The notes beneath the pieces are model-generated. The model made no database searches. It worked only from the letters and a program-made list of their open reading frames with translations, and was not told where the DNA came from. A stretch of 64,000 bases of DNA, taken from contig JACTMP010000081.1 of assembly GCA_014584575.1 (NCBI GenBank), positions 29,089 to 93,088 of the forward strand, given 5' to 3'. This stretch comes from Chloroflexota bacterium (lineage in GTDB: Bacteria; Chloroflexota; Anaerolineae; Promineifilales; Promineifilaceae). Positions 27,733 through 36,343 of the stretch are shown one piece after another. Made by a program: the position numbers and the translations under genes. The stretch's first letter is position 1, and every line of letters starts with the position of its first letter.

Positions 27733-27746
27733 TGAAATCGGTTTCA
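27733..27746 (+). promoter_or_regulatory. LacI-type operator 2
   Basis: An exact second copy of TGAAATCGGTTTCA. Centre-to-centre distance to operator 1 is 42 bases, about four helical turns, so both sites face the same side of the DNA. It precedes the AGAAGGAG ribosome site of the GH16 gene by about 35 bases. Confidence 0.75.
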
Positions 27747-27795
27747 GAAAATGTAACAAAGTTCACCCCTTTCGTCAATTAGAAGGAGAAACCCC

Positions 27796-30700
27796 ATGAG
27801 AATGCGCAGATTGTTTACCATGTTATGCCTGACGGCCGTCACCTTTCTGTCGGCCGTTTTGTTATTTACCGGCCTGACGCTGGCCGCGCCAGCGGAAAGG
27901 TCAACTGGCGAGGGTAGTACGGCCGTCGCCCACGCTCCCCTTGCCCCCACCGGTATCATCGCCGACTTTGAAGGCGGCGCGCCACCCGATTGGTTCCAAT
28001 ACAATGGCCCCGGCTCCAGCGTCACGCCATCGTTTATCACCATCAGCGGCACCGGCGTCTTGTCCGTTGTTTTCAATATCACCGACTGGGGTGGCTTTGG
28101 CGCGCTGCTGCCCGCCGTTGACTGGAGCGATTACCAGGCCGTCACCTTTGAATTTTATGGGCAGAATTCTGGCCTTACCTACGCCTTTGAATTGCAAGAC
28201 GGATCTGACCCGGTAGTGGAACGGTTCCAGGCCTTTTTCAGCGATGACTTCATCGGCAAACGGCAGATTACGCTGCCCTTTGCCACCTTTGTGCGCGGCG
28301 GTTTTCAGGACCCCGGCGCACCGGACAATGGCTTCCAACTCACAGACATCGCTGCCTGGGTCTTCCCCCTACCGGCGGGTAACGCCGGTTTCATGCTGGA
28401 TAATCTGGCAGTTGTGGAAATACTCCCCTTTGCCGACTTCACCGGCGGCGCGCCCGCCGGTTGGTTCCAATACAACGGCCCTGGCTCCACCGTCGCTCCC
28501 GGTTTTATTACCGTCAGTGTCAGCCACCCCTATTCCTTGCCCGGCCAGATTGAGGATAATGGCATCCTCTCCGGCACATACAACGTCACCGATTGGGGTG
28601 GTTTTGGCGCGCTGCTAAGCCCAGCCCAAAATTGGAGCGCCCTGGATGGCGTGGCATTGTGGGTATACGGCCAAAACAACGGCGCTGTTTATACCGTCGA
28701 AATCCAGGATGGCACGCCGGGGAACCCGGTCGTGGAACGCTTCCAGGCAGTTGTTACCGATGATTTCAGCGGCTGGCGACTGATCTCGCTGCCTTTCACT
28801 GCCTTTTTCCGCAGCGCTTTCCAAGATGACGGCGCGCCGAATGATGGGCTGAACCTGGTGGAGATGCGCGCCTGGGCTTTCCCGCTTCCCGCGGCTGATG
28901 CGGCCATTGTGCTGGATGAACTGGCGGTTTATGGCGACCCCAGCCAGGCAGAACTGGCGGTGGCTTTTGTGCAAACCGGTTTTCAAGTAACGGAGGGGAA
29001 CACGGCCGTGATCACCGTGACCCTGAACATGACCAGCAGCGAACCGGCGACGGTAGCCTATGAGACGGTGGATGGTACGGCCGTAGCCGGGACCGACTAC
29101 ACCGCCGCCAGCGGCACACTCACCTTCCCACCAGACACCCTGGCGCAAACCTTCACCGTCACCACGCTGGACAATGGCAGCGCCGACGGCAGCCGTCAGC
29201 TAAGTCTGCTCCTCTCCGACCCCGTCAGCGTCACCCTGGGTTACCCACACCAGGCTACCCTGACCATTCTGGACGATGAAGAACCGAATCCAGCCAACAC
29301 CAAACTGGTGGTGATTGATGACTTTGAACTGACGGAACTGGTGACAGGCACCGATGGCACGGCTCCTATTGGTTGGCTGACCTGGAACGCGACCAACGCT
29401 AGTTCAGCCATCACCCTGACACAGGTGGTAACCAACGGCACGCCGGAACCAGTGCCTGGGCTAGGACTGCCGAACACCGTGTTACAGTTGGACACTGATG
29501 TAGAGGGCGGCGAATGGGCCGGCTTCACCCACGCCTTTGAAGACGAGACTGCCAGCCAATGGGTGACGCAGGATTGGAGCCGCTATGTGGGCGTCTCCTT
29601 CTGGCTCTATGGCAACAACACCGGCGGCACCCTGTTCATGGACATCCTGGACAACCGCAACCCCGGCTCCACCAGCGACGACGCCGAACGATATAGCATT
29701 GATATTCCCGATAACTTCAGTGGTTGGCGCTACTTTGAAATCCCCTTTTCCCAGTTCAGCCGCAAAGACATTGGCAACGGCGCGCCCAATGATGGCTTCA
29801 CGCTGACAGAGGTGCATGGGTATGCCTTTGGCGTTTACGGTTCTGTACCCATGGGGGCGCAAACCAATTTTGTGGATCAGGTGGCGGTCATTGTGCGCAC
29901 CACCATCATTGATGATTACGAACTGACGGAATTGGTCAGCGGCATGGATGGCACGACCGAAATTGGCTTTGTTACCTGGAGCGCGACCGGGGCCAGTTCG
30001 GCCATCACCCTGACGCAGGTTGTGACCAATGGCACACCAGAACCCGTTCCTGGTCTAGGTACGCCGAATACCGTTTTGCAACTAGACACCACCGTCGGCA
30101 GCGGCCAATGGGCCGGCTTCACCCACGCCTTTGAAGATGAAACGGTGACGCAGTGGACGCCCCAGGATTGGAGTACCTACGAAGGGGTCTGTTTCTGGCT
30201 CTATGGCAACAATACCGGCGGCACCCTGTTCATGGACATCCTGGACAACCGCAACCCCGGTTCAACCAGCGACGACGCCGAACGGTACAGCATGGACATC
30301 CCTGATAACTTCAGTGGCTGGCGCTTCTTCGCCATCCCCTTCAGCGATTTCAACCGCAAGGACATCGGCAACGGTGCGCCCAATGACGGCTTCACGCTGA
30401 CCGAGGTACACGGTTATGCCTTTGGCGTTTACGGCTCGGTACCTATGGGGACGCAAACGAATTATGTGGATCAGGTGGCCATTTACGGCAATACCGGCGA
30501 CGATAGTCAACCCCGCGTGACCTTTGCGGCGGCCAATTTTGCGGTGGCGGAGGGAGACACGGCCGTGATCACCGTCAGCCTCAACATGACCCACACTGAA
30601 CCGATCACCGTACCCTACCGCACCGCCGAAAGCCATGCTTCTCCGGTGCATGACTACACACCCACCAGCGGCGTGCTGGTCTTCGCCCCTGGCGAAACCA

Positions 30701-32205
30701 GCCACACCTTTACCGTAGAAACGCTGCATAACGGCAAAGCCAAAGGCGACCAACTGGTAATGCTGATCCTGGACGAGCCGGATAACGCCACGCGCAGCTA
30801 CCCCTACCGGGCCACGCTCAACATCGTGGAAGCGGACACGGCCGATCCCCATTTGCTGGATGACTTTGAAGGTTTCCATCGCTTCTACGACAATGCGGGC
30901 GTAGAACTGACCTTCACCGAAATCCTGGCTGGCGATGATATGGCGCTGCCCAACCAGGGACCGTATGAAACGGTGCTAACCATCAACGCCGCCGCCAATC
31001 GTGGTGGGGCAACCTATCTCAGCCAGAGTTATGCCGAGGCGCAGGATTGGTCGGCTTATGAAGGGATGAGCGTGTGGGTCTACGGCCGTAACAGCGGTGA
31101 AACCATCACCCTGGAACTGCAAGATAACCGGTCTAATAGCACCGCCACTACCCCGGCAGACGAATGGGTGCTGGTCTGGAGCGACGAGTTTGACGGCGCA
31201 GCCGGCCACGTGCCCGACCGCAACGTCTGGCGCCCCGAACTGGGCGACGGCACGCTCAACGGCATCCCCGGCTGGGGCAATGGCGAACTGGAATTCTACA
31301 CCGACAGCCCGGACAACGCGGCGACAGATGGCGCGGGCAACCTGGTCATCACCGCCAGCGAGGTAAATACCGCTACCAGCAATTTGGAATGTTATTATGG
31401 CCCCTGCGAGTACACGTCGGCGCGGTTGATTACCTCACAGCGGTTTGAAGTACAGTACGGCCGTGTCGAAGCACGCCTGCAAGTTCCCTATGGCCAGGGT
31501 CTCTGGCCCGCCTTCTGGATGTTGGGCAACGATATTGGCACGGTCGGCTGGCCGCAATCCGGCGAACTGGACATCATGGAAAACATCGGCCGGGAACCGG
31601 CGACAGTGCATGGCACCATTCACGGCCCCGGCTACTCTGGCGGCGACAGCGTGGGCGGCCAACACGATCTGACCAGCGGCAACCTGTCTGACGATTTCCA
31701 CATCTTCGCTGTTGAGTGGGAACCGGAGGTCATTCGCTGGTACATTGATGACACCAACTACTTCACCGCCACCATCAATGACATCCCGTCCGGCGCAGAT
31801 TGGGTCTTCGACCACCCCTTCTTCTTGCTGCTGAACGTCGCCGTGGGCGGTACCTGGCCTGGCTACCCGGATGACACCACCGACTTTCCGCAGACAATGA
31901 CGGTAGATTATGTGCGCGTCTACCAGGCAGCGGACACAGCCGAACGGTTTGAGGCCTCCTTTGTGGACAACTTCAGCGGCTGGCAGCAAATCTTCCTGCC
32001 CTTCAGCGACTTCCAGCGCAGCGCCAGCCAACCCGCCGGCGCGCCTAATGACGGTTTGACTTTGACGGAAATATGGGGTTACGGCTTTAATCTACCTGAT
32101 ACGTTAAGTCAGCCTCTCCATCTAGATCAGGTGCGGCTGGAAACCTCTATCATCCCCCCCGATGAGGGTGTGATCCTTTACCTACCCATCATTCATAAAC
32201 CATAA
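27796..32205 (+). CDS. Secreted multidomain GH16 beta-glucanase (laminarinase-type)
   Basis: ATG at 27796 follows AGAAGGAG. The 1469-residue precursor has a signal peptide (about 1-31). Two related CBM-like beta modules lie at about 52-205 and 212-385, a Calx-beta domain at about 389-490, two nearly identical CBM-like modules at about 504-697 and 702-893, and a second Calx-beta domain at about 902-1010. A fifth CBM-like module follows, split by the GH16 catalytic domain (about 1120-1377). Its catalytic signature ELDIME carries Glu1257, Asp1259 and Glu1262. The module resumes at ADTAERFEASFVDNFSGW and runs to 1445. The short hydrophobic tail ends YLPIIHKP. Expected substrates are beta-1,3 or mixed-linkage glucans outside the cell. 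Controlled by the divergent LacI protein. Confidence 0.92.
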   Translation: MRMRRLFTMLCLTAVTFLSAVLLFTGLTLAAPAERSTGEGSTAVAHAPLAPTGIIADFEGGAPPDWFQYNGPGSSVTPSFITISGTGVLSVVFNITDWGGFGALLPAVDWSDYQAVTFEFYGQNSGLTYAFELQDGSDPVVERFQAFFSDDFIGKRQITLPFATFVRGGFQDPGAPDNGFQLTDIAAWVFPLPAGNAGFMLDNLAVVEILPFADFTGGAPAGWFQYNGPGSTVAPGFITVSVSHPYSLPGQIEDNGILSGTYNVTDWGGFGALLSPAQNWSALDGVALWVYGQNNGAVYTVEIQDGTPGNPVVERFQAVVTDDFSGWRLISLPFTAFFRSAFQDDGAPNDGLNLVEMRAWAFPLPAADAAIVLDELAVYGDPSQAELAVAFVQTGFQVTEGNTAVITVTLNMTSSEPATVAYETVDGTAVAGTDYTAASGTLTFPPDTLAQTFTVTTLDNGSADGSRQLSLLLSDPVSVTLGYPHQATLTILDDEEPNPANTKLVVIDDFELTELVTGTDGTAPIGWLTWNATNASSAITLTQVVTNGTPEPVPGLGLPNTVLQLDTDVEGGEWAGFTHAFEDETASQWVTQDWSRYVGVSFWLYGNNTGGTLFMDILDNRNPGSTSDDAERYSIDIPDNFSGWRYFEIPFSQFSRKDIGNGAPNDGFTLTEVHGYAFGVYGSVPMGAQTNFVDQVAVIVRTTIIDDYELTELVSGMDGTTEIGFVTWSATGASSAITLTQVVTNGTPEPVPGLGTPNTVLQLDTTVGSGQWAGFTHAFEDETVTQWTPQDWSTYEGVCFWLYGNNTGGTLFMDILDNRNPGSTSDDAERYSMDIPDNFSGWRFFAIPFSDFNRKDIGNGAPNDGFTLTEVHGYAFGVYGSVPMGTQTNYVDQVAIYGNTGDDSQPRVTFAAANFAVAEGDTAVITVSLNMTHTEPITVPYRTAESHASPVHDYTPTSGVLVFAPGETSHTFTVETLHNGKAKGDQLVMLILDEPDNATRSYPYRATLNIVEADTADPHLLDDFEGFHRFYDNAGVELTFTEILAGDDMALPNQGPYETVLTINAAANRGGATYLSQSYAEAQDWSAYEGMSVWVYGRNSGETITLELQDNRSNSTATTPADEWVLVWSDEFDGAAGHVPDRNVWRPELGDGTLNGIPGWGNGELEFYTDSPDNAATDGAGNLVITASEVNTATSNLECYYGPCEYTSARLITSQRFEVQYGRVEARLQVPYGQGLWPAFWMLGNDIGTVGWPQSGELDIMENIGREPATVHGTIHGPGYSGGDSVGGQHDLTSGNLSDDFHIFAVEWEPEVIRWYIDDTNYFTATINDIPSGADWVFDHPFFLLLNVAVGGTWPGYPDDTTDFPQTMTVDYVRVYQAADTAERFEASFVDNFSGWQQIFLPFSDFQRSASQPAGAPNDGLTLTEIWGYGFNLPDTLSQPLHLDQVRLETSIIPPDEGVILYLPIIHKP
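29314..30495 (+). repeat. 594-base tandem duplication inside the GH16 gene
   Basis: Two adjacent copies of a 198-codon module run with an exact 594-base period: ATTGATGA at 29314 and 29908, CTCTATGGCAACAA at 29605 and 30199. Long runs of the DNA are identical, so the duplication is recent or maintained by gene conversion. Confidence 0.9.
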
Positions 32206-32232
32206 GCCACACGTTAGTGTCGGGATGAGATG

Positions 32233-32262
32233 TGGGGGCATTGGCTGGCGCCAATGCCCCCA
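32233..32262 (+). terminator. Strong hairpin after the GH16 gene
   Basis: Perfect 12-base arms TGGGGGCATTGG (32233-32244) and CCAATGCCCCCA (32251-32262) with a six-base loop, followed by TTTAG. The T tract is short, so terminator function is likely but not certain. Confidence 0.6.
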
Positions 32263-32442
32263 TTTAGTTCCCGGTTTGCCCGCCGCCAGAATCTCTGTCA
32301 GTTTTCCCACTACACTAATGGAACTGAGTTTTACCATAAAATACCCATAAAAAACGGGGTTTTATAGTACCAAAGTACCATAATATGTGGGAGACAGTTT
32401 GGTGGCAATAGGTTAAACAATGCTATTATGTAAACAATTGAC

Positions 32443-32471
32443 TTGCCGGATTGCGGCTTAGTCCATATAAT
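32443..32471 (+). promoter_or_regulatory. Probable promoter of the small membrane protein gene
   Basis: TTGCCG (32443-32448), a 17-base spacer and a perfect TATAAT (32466-32471). The start near 32478 is about 29 bases before the TTG start codon. The rest of this 300-base AT-rich spacer holds only the hairpin at 32233 and short AT-rich direct repeats (ATACCCATAAAA). Confidence 0.5.
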
Positions 32472-32506
32472 GGCAACGATTTTTATGGGAAGAGGATTTT
32501 GGTAGT

Positions 32507-33322
32507 TTGATTCCGAATATTGCAGGCACCATTACGCCGTGGATTCTGGGCACATTACTCGTGCTCATGTTTCTGGCATTAGCCATCGTTGTAAAATCGT
32601 GGCGCGAGGTGAAAAGTTCACCGTATTTCTTTATGCGCCGCCAGGCTGAAAAGAGATTGCAGACTTACTCTTTTGCCAGCCTGTGCCTGGTATTGGCTAC
32701 TGTTATCACCGCTGCTGTTACTTTACAGAAACCTCAAGACCAGGTTGTACGGGTAGCCATTCTCACAAACACTAAACCAGCCAGTAGTGAAGTGAAAGCA
32801 CTATTAGAAGCTGCGCCAGTGGTAACGGCCGTGACCAGCGAGGAGTTGTCATCCCAATCCATTGCCACTACCGTACAGCTTTTTGATCCCACCAGTGCTT
32901 CTCTGTTGCAATCGGTGCTTACTCTACCTGAACAATATGACCAGGTGCAGCCAACAGTTGAACTAAACGAAAACACCGCTTTAACCCCTCTTATTTTTTC
33001 CACCCAGATTGACAAAGACTACCAGGCGATTAACCCCACCAACATCTTTTCGGTGGGTCGCTACACATTGTTTGCCACCTTTGATTATGATGGAATGGCC
33101 AATGGGATGACCTGGTCGTGGGTCTGGCGGCATGAGGGTGAAGTTGTGGAAGGCGGGAATGAACTGTGGAACTATGGCAAGGATGGCCCAGGTTATATCT
33201 ATCTAAACCCCGAAGAAGGGTTCCGGGCCGGTAAATACTCGCTAGAAGTATGGGTGAACGGCGAACTTTTCACCCGCGCCGACATTACCATGACCGGCTC
33301 GGCGCTGTCAGCCGGCAATTAA
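32507..33322 (+). CDS. Membrane protein with two N-terminal helices and an extracellular beta domain, function unknown
   Basis: The start is a TTG at 32507, preceded by an AGAGGA ribosome site; no ATG lies near. The 271-residue protein has hydrophobic helices at about residues 10-29 and 54-72, separated by a basic loop (FFMRRQAEKRLQ). An extracytoplasmic region of 200 residues follows. Its last 100 residues (FSVGRYTLFATFDYDGMANG through GKYSLEVWVNGELF) read like an Ig-like or carbohydrate-binding beta sandwich. I do not recognise a named family. It follows the GH16 gene but has its own promoter. A terminator follows at 33359. Confidence 0.7.
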   Translation: MIPNIAGTITPWILGTLLVLMFLALAIVVKSWREVKSSPYFFMRRQAEKRLQTYSFASLCLVLATVITAAVTLQKPQDQVVRVAILTNTKPASSEVKALLEAAPVVTAVTSEELSSQSIATTVQLFDPTSASLLQSVLTLPEQYDQVQPTVELNENTALTPLIFSTQIDKDYQAINPTNIFSVGRYTLFATFDYDGMANGMTWSWVWRHEGEVVEGGNELWNYGKDGPGYIYLNPEEGFRAGKYSLEVWVNGELFTRADITMTGSALSAGN

Positions 33323-33358
33323 GCCAGTAATCGGTAAACAGTGAGCGGTAAGCGGTGG

Positions 33359-33380
33359 CCCGGCGCAAGCCGGGTTTTTT
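33359..33380 (+). terminator. Rho-independent terminator
   Basis: CCCGGC (33359-33364), loop GCAA, GCCGGG (33369-33374), then six T. It ends the small membrane protein gene before the converging murJ gene. Confidence 0.85.
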
Positions 33381-33383
33381 GTT

Positions 33384-33419
33384 TCCCGATTACCGATTAC
33401 CGATTACCGATTACCGATC
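33384..33419. repeat. Tandem word repeat, CCGATTAC family
   Basis: Five near-exact CCGATTA units. The murJ stop codon (33404-33406, minus strand) lies inside, so the protein ends Ile-Gly-Asn-Arg. An opposed GTAATCGGTAA unit occurs at about 33327, flanking the terminator. Confidence 0.85.
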
Positions 33420-35023
33420 CGCCCACGGCCGTACTCCAGGCCGTACTCCACAAACTGCCGCATCTCCTTCAATCGCAAAAACCAACAGGCCAGCAGATAA
33501 ACCACGCCACCCACCAGACCGCCCACAATAGCCTGCCACCAGAGAGACGTGTCCATCATTGGCCGCAAAGTCGCCCACATCGCCAGCGCCATCAATAGCG
33601 CTGCCGCCGTCATCCGCCAGAGACCATCAAGCAGGACACGGCCGTGAATCCCCCCCAACCGCCGCCGCAGCAGCCACAGCAGCAGGCAGACTTCCAAAAT
33701 GTTGGACAGGCTGAAGCCCAGCGTCAGCCCACCCAACGGTTCCCATCCCCGGCCAGGGAATACCGTAAACGCCAGCCACCAACTGAGCAGCCACATGACC
33801 ACAATTTGCAGCCCACCGGCCAAAACTGGCGTCAATGTGTCACTGAGAGCATAAAAGGCGCGGGCAACCACTTCCAACGCCGTCAGCGCCACCAGCCCAA
33901 TGCCAAAAAAGAGCAGCGCCCACATCACCAGATTGCTACCCTCCGGCGTGACCGCGCCGCGTTCAAACAGCAGCACCACCAGCGGTTCCCGCAGCAGCAT
34001 CACCAACACGGACGCGGGCAGACCCAAAAACAGCACAATGCGCAGCGAATCGGCCAGAATCTGGCGCAGTTCGGCCAAAGCCTGGCGCGCTGCCAGCGCG
34101 GCCATAGTGGGAAAGGCGGCGATGCCCAACGCCTGGCCAATGATGCCCTGTGGCAGCAAAATGATGCGCGAGGCGGTGATGAGCGCCGGATAACTGCCGA
34201 GGGTCATCAGGTCGGTCAGGTAGACAAAGAGGAATTTGTTGATCTCGCTAAAGGAGAGGCCGAGGACACGGGGGGCCATCAGTTTGAGTACCTGGAGGAC
34301 GCCGGGATCACGCAGGGTAAACACGGCCGTGTACCCCCCACCCTTCTGCCGCAACCCCGGCAACTGCACCAGCAGATGCCCCACCGCCCCGACCACTGTA
34401 CCCAGGGCCAGGCCAATTGCCGGGGTCGTCTCGCTGACCAACGGCCAGACCAGCCCCCCGGCAATAATGCCCACGTTGTAAACGGTGGGCGCTAAAGCGG
34501 GCAAAAGAAAATGCTGCCGGGCATTGAGCGCGCCCATGATAACGCCGCTGACGCCAAAGATGATGGGCGACAGCAGCATGATGCGCATGAGCAGCACCGT
34601 CAGCGGCAAAATTTCCGGGTATTGCTGGATTTGCTCCCCGGCAAAAAAGCGGACGACCTGGGGGGCAAAGAGGGCCATGAGCAGACACACGGCCGTCATC
34701 ACCACCAGCACCAGATTGATAATGGCCGAAAAGAGCCGCCAGCCGCCGGGCGTGTCATCCCGCTCAAAGTAAGCGGTGAAGGTGGGGATGAAGGCCGCGC
34801 CGATGGCCCCGCCCGCCAGAATGAGGAAGATAGCTTCGGGGAAACGGTTGGCGATTTCAAAGGCAGTGGCTTCGGGGGTGTCAATGCCCAGCAGGGCACG
34901 GACGACCACTTCACGCAGCAACCCCACCACCCGCGCCAGCAGCACCAACGCCCCCACCAATCCGGCGGCGCGTAAGACCTGGGCACGGCCGTTGACCACT
35001 TTTTCATCGCCAGTTGCAGACAT
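33404..35023 (-). CDS. murJ: Lipid II flippase MurJ/MviN
   Basis: The 539-residue protein is a polytopic membrane protein with about 14 hydrophobic helices. The N-terminal region contains VGALVLLARVVGLLREVVVR and FEIANRFPEAIFLILAGGAIGAAF, both typical of MurJ, including conserved charged residues in the first helices. Length and pattern are normal. It would move lipid II across the membrane for peptidoglycan synthesis. Transcription is convergent with the membrane protein gene, and the last codons are supplied by the repeat cassette. Confidence 0.93.
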   Translation of the reverse strand: MSATGDEKVVNGRAQVLRAAGLVGALVLLARVVGLLREVVVRALLGIDTPEATAFEIANRFPEAIFLILAGGAIGAAFIPTFTAYFERDDTPGGWRLFSAIINLVLVVMTAVCLLMALFAPQVVRFFAGEQIQQYPEILPLTVLLMRIMLLSPIIFGVSGVIMGALNARQHFLLPALAPTVYNVGIIAGGLVWPLVSETTPAIGLALGTVVGAVGHLLVQLPGLRQKGGGYTAVFTLRDPGVLQVLKLMAPRVLGLSFSEINKFLFVYLTDLMTLGSYPALITASRIILLPQGIIGQALGIAAFPTMAALAARQALAELRQILADSLRIVLFLGLPASVLVMLLREPLVVLLFERGAVTPEGSNLVMWALLFFGIGLVALTALEVVARAFYALSDTLTPVLAGGLQIVVMWLLSWWLAFTVFPGRGWEPLGGLTLGFSLSNILEVCLLLWLLRRRLGGIHGRVLLDGLWRMTAAALLMALAMWATLRPMMDTSLWWQAIVGGLVGGVVYLLACWFLRLKEMRQFVEYGLEYGRGRIGNR

Positions 35024-35535
35024 GGGCGGGAATTATACGCGATGGTAGCGAATGGGAGTAAGGAGTGAATGGGGTGGGACGGCCGTGAAACAGACAGCAG
35101 CGCCTTGTTTTGGGACGGCCGTAAACCAGACATACAATTAGTGGAGAGAGATGTGTGGTGACGGCCGTGACACGGTGACACGGTGAAACGGACAGGTTCC
35201 GGCGGGCCAGGGTGGGGCGGCACGGTCGGGAGACCGGCCGCCGCACAACCACAACAACCAGAAAACCACGCCGCAGCCGGGAAGCACCGGATAATTTAAC
35301 TATTCCAGGTGATTATAATATTGTAATTCCGGTGCAACCATTCAACAGTCGTCAATGATTCGCAGCCTTCGGATTCAACACTTTTGTATGATCAACAAAG
35401 GGCCCATATGGATATTACATTAATTGTTGAGCCAGTGGAGGATTTGCAACAATTTCAGTTAGTTCAATCTGGGTCAAACAAAAAACGGTCACTTCATATA
35501 TAATAACGCCATCATTTTCTGGCGAGAGGTGACCG
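35024..35535. other. Spacer between murJ and the toxin-antitoxin module
   Basis: No gene longer than 31 codons is convincing. The left part has three ACGGCCGT copies (35079, 35115, 35161), the first two within a longer direct repeat (TGGGACGGCCGT plus AAAC-CAGACA). Then follow tandem GTGACACG words and the left 19-base inverted repeat at 35221. The right part is AT-rich, with a 31-codon open frame at 35408-35503 that I do not recognise and a TATAAT at 35499-35504 that could be the -10 of the antitoxin promoter. Confidence 0.6.
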
Positions 35536-35769
35536 ATGAGTGCAAATGCAATTTTGGAGGCCGTTCAATTTGTGGTAGACAGGCAAGGGCAGCAAACGGC
35601 CGTGTTGTTAGACCTTCAGACCTGGGACAGTCTGCGTTATCTTCTGGAAGAGATGGCTGAGGATGAACGTCTGGGACAGTTGATGCTGGCTGTGGAAGCC
35701 GACGAAAAGTTTGTGCGGGAAACGACCCAACAACTGTACCAGACATACCTGACTGACGCAGAAGCATGA
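35536..35769 (+). CDS. Antitoxin-like small protein of a RelE/ParE-type module
   Basis: A 77-residue protein with ATG at 35536 and a GAGAGG ribosome site. It begins with a short strand region (AVQFVVDRQGQQTAVLLDLQTWDSL), like the Phd/YefM or DUF-type antitoxins that pair with RelE-family toxins. An acidic helix (LEEMAEDERLGQLMLAVEADEKF) follows, the usual toxin-binding part. The position directly before the toxin, with an ATGA overlap to the toxin's original start codon, supports the assignment. It would repress its own operon through the N-terminal part. A TATAAT lies 32 bases upstream. Confidence 0.7.
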   Translation: MSANAILEAVQFVVDRQGQQTAVLLDLQTWDSLRYLLEEMAEDERLGQLMLAVEADEKFVRETTQQLYQTYLTDAEA

Positions 35770-36039
35770 CCTGGCATTCAATACAGTCACACATTTCTCA
35801 AAGAAATGGCTCGTTTACCTGCGCCAGTTCGGGGACGAGTAGAAGCGATTGCTTTTGGCGAGGCTATTCAGGAAGACCCATTTTTAGCCGGAAAGGCACA
35901 AAAGTTAGTCGGTTACAAGACCTTTTATAAAATTCGTGTTGGTGATTATAGAATCGGTGTGCATATTGATATCGAGAATGAAATAGTAGAGTTTCAACGT
36001 GTTTTACACCGACGCGAAATATACCGCAACACCCCGTAA
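35766..36039 (+). pseudogene. RelE/ParE-family toxin with an apparent frameshift after codon 3
   Basis: The natural start ATG (35766) overlaps the antitoxin stop as ATGA and reads Met-Thr-Trp-His, then goes out of frame. The toxin body is open in another frame: from 35776 it reads IQYSHTFLKEMARLP, then VRGRVEAIAFGEAI, YKTFYKIRVGDYRIG and the final VEFQRVLHRREIYRN, all typical of RelE/ParE toxins. Joining the two needs two extra bases in codon 4-5, for example CATATT shortened to CATT by slippage of an AT pair. The first ATG in the body frame is at 35806, which would delete the first strand and part of helix 1. The toxin is therefore probably inactive, or the base call is wrong. Confidence 0.75.
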
Positions 36040-36343
36040 AAAAAACGTTACGCCACTTTTGCTGAGGTCTTCTCCTGGCGGCGTCGGACTCTTCTCCGGT
36101 CGTTGCGGCCGGTTCTTGCTTGAGTGCGTCACACGGCCGTTAGCAGTTGTCTCAGTATGGTGGTTTTATGCCTTTCCGCGATACCCTTCGCTGGGGCCGG
36201 TCTCCCGACCGTGACATATCTGCTTGCCAGTCACCAGCCTGTTTGCCAACGGCCGTACCCTTGCATTTCGTCCGTCATCATTTCCTGGCGTACCAGCCCA
36301 GAGCAGCGGATGGGGAAAGAGGAAAAACGGATGGGGTTACAGC
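36040..36343. other. Spacer between the toxin remnant and the CCA-adding gene
   Basis: It contains a run of A after the toxin stop, two ACGGCCGT copies (36132 and 36250) and the right 19-base inverted repeat (36195-36213). No gene, promoter or terminator of convincing quality is seen. Confidence 0.6.

Larger units (their letters stand above)
35221..36213. mobile_element. Toxin-antitoxin segment bracketed by a perfect 19-base inverted repeat
   Basis: Positions 35221-35239 and 36195-36213 are exact inverted copies (CACGGTCGGGAGACCGGCC and its complement), 993 bases end to end. Each copy also contains a small hairpin (CGGTC-TCCC-GACCG). The enclosed DNA looks more AT-rich than the flanks and carries only the toxin-antitoxin genes. 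No transposase or target duplication is visible, so this may be a non-autonomous mobile cassette or a cassette framed by recombination sites. Confidence 0.5.

Noticed and set aside
32438..32471. TTGACT at 32438 paired with TATAAT at 32466
   Set aside because: The spacer would be 22 bases; TTGCCG at 32443 with a 17-base spacer is more plausible.
35408..35503. 31-codon open frame upstream of the antitoxin
   Set aside because: No recognisable family or ribosome site, and it ends at the likely antitoxin -10 element; mentioned only in the spacer entry.
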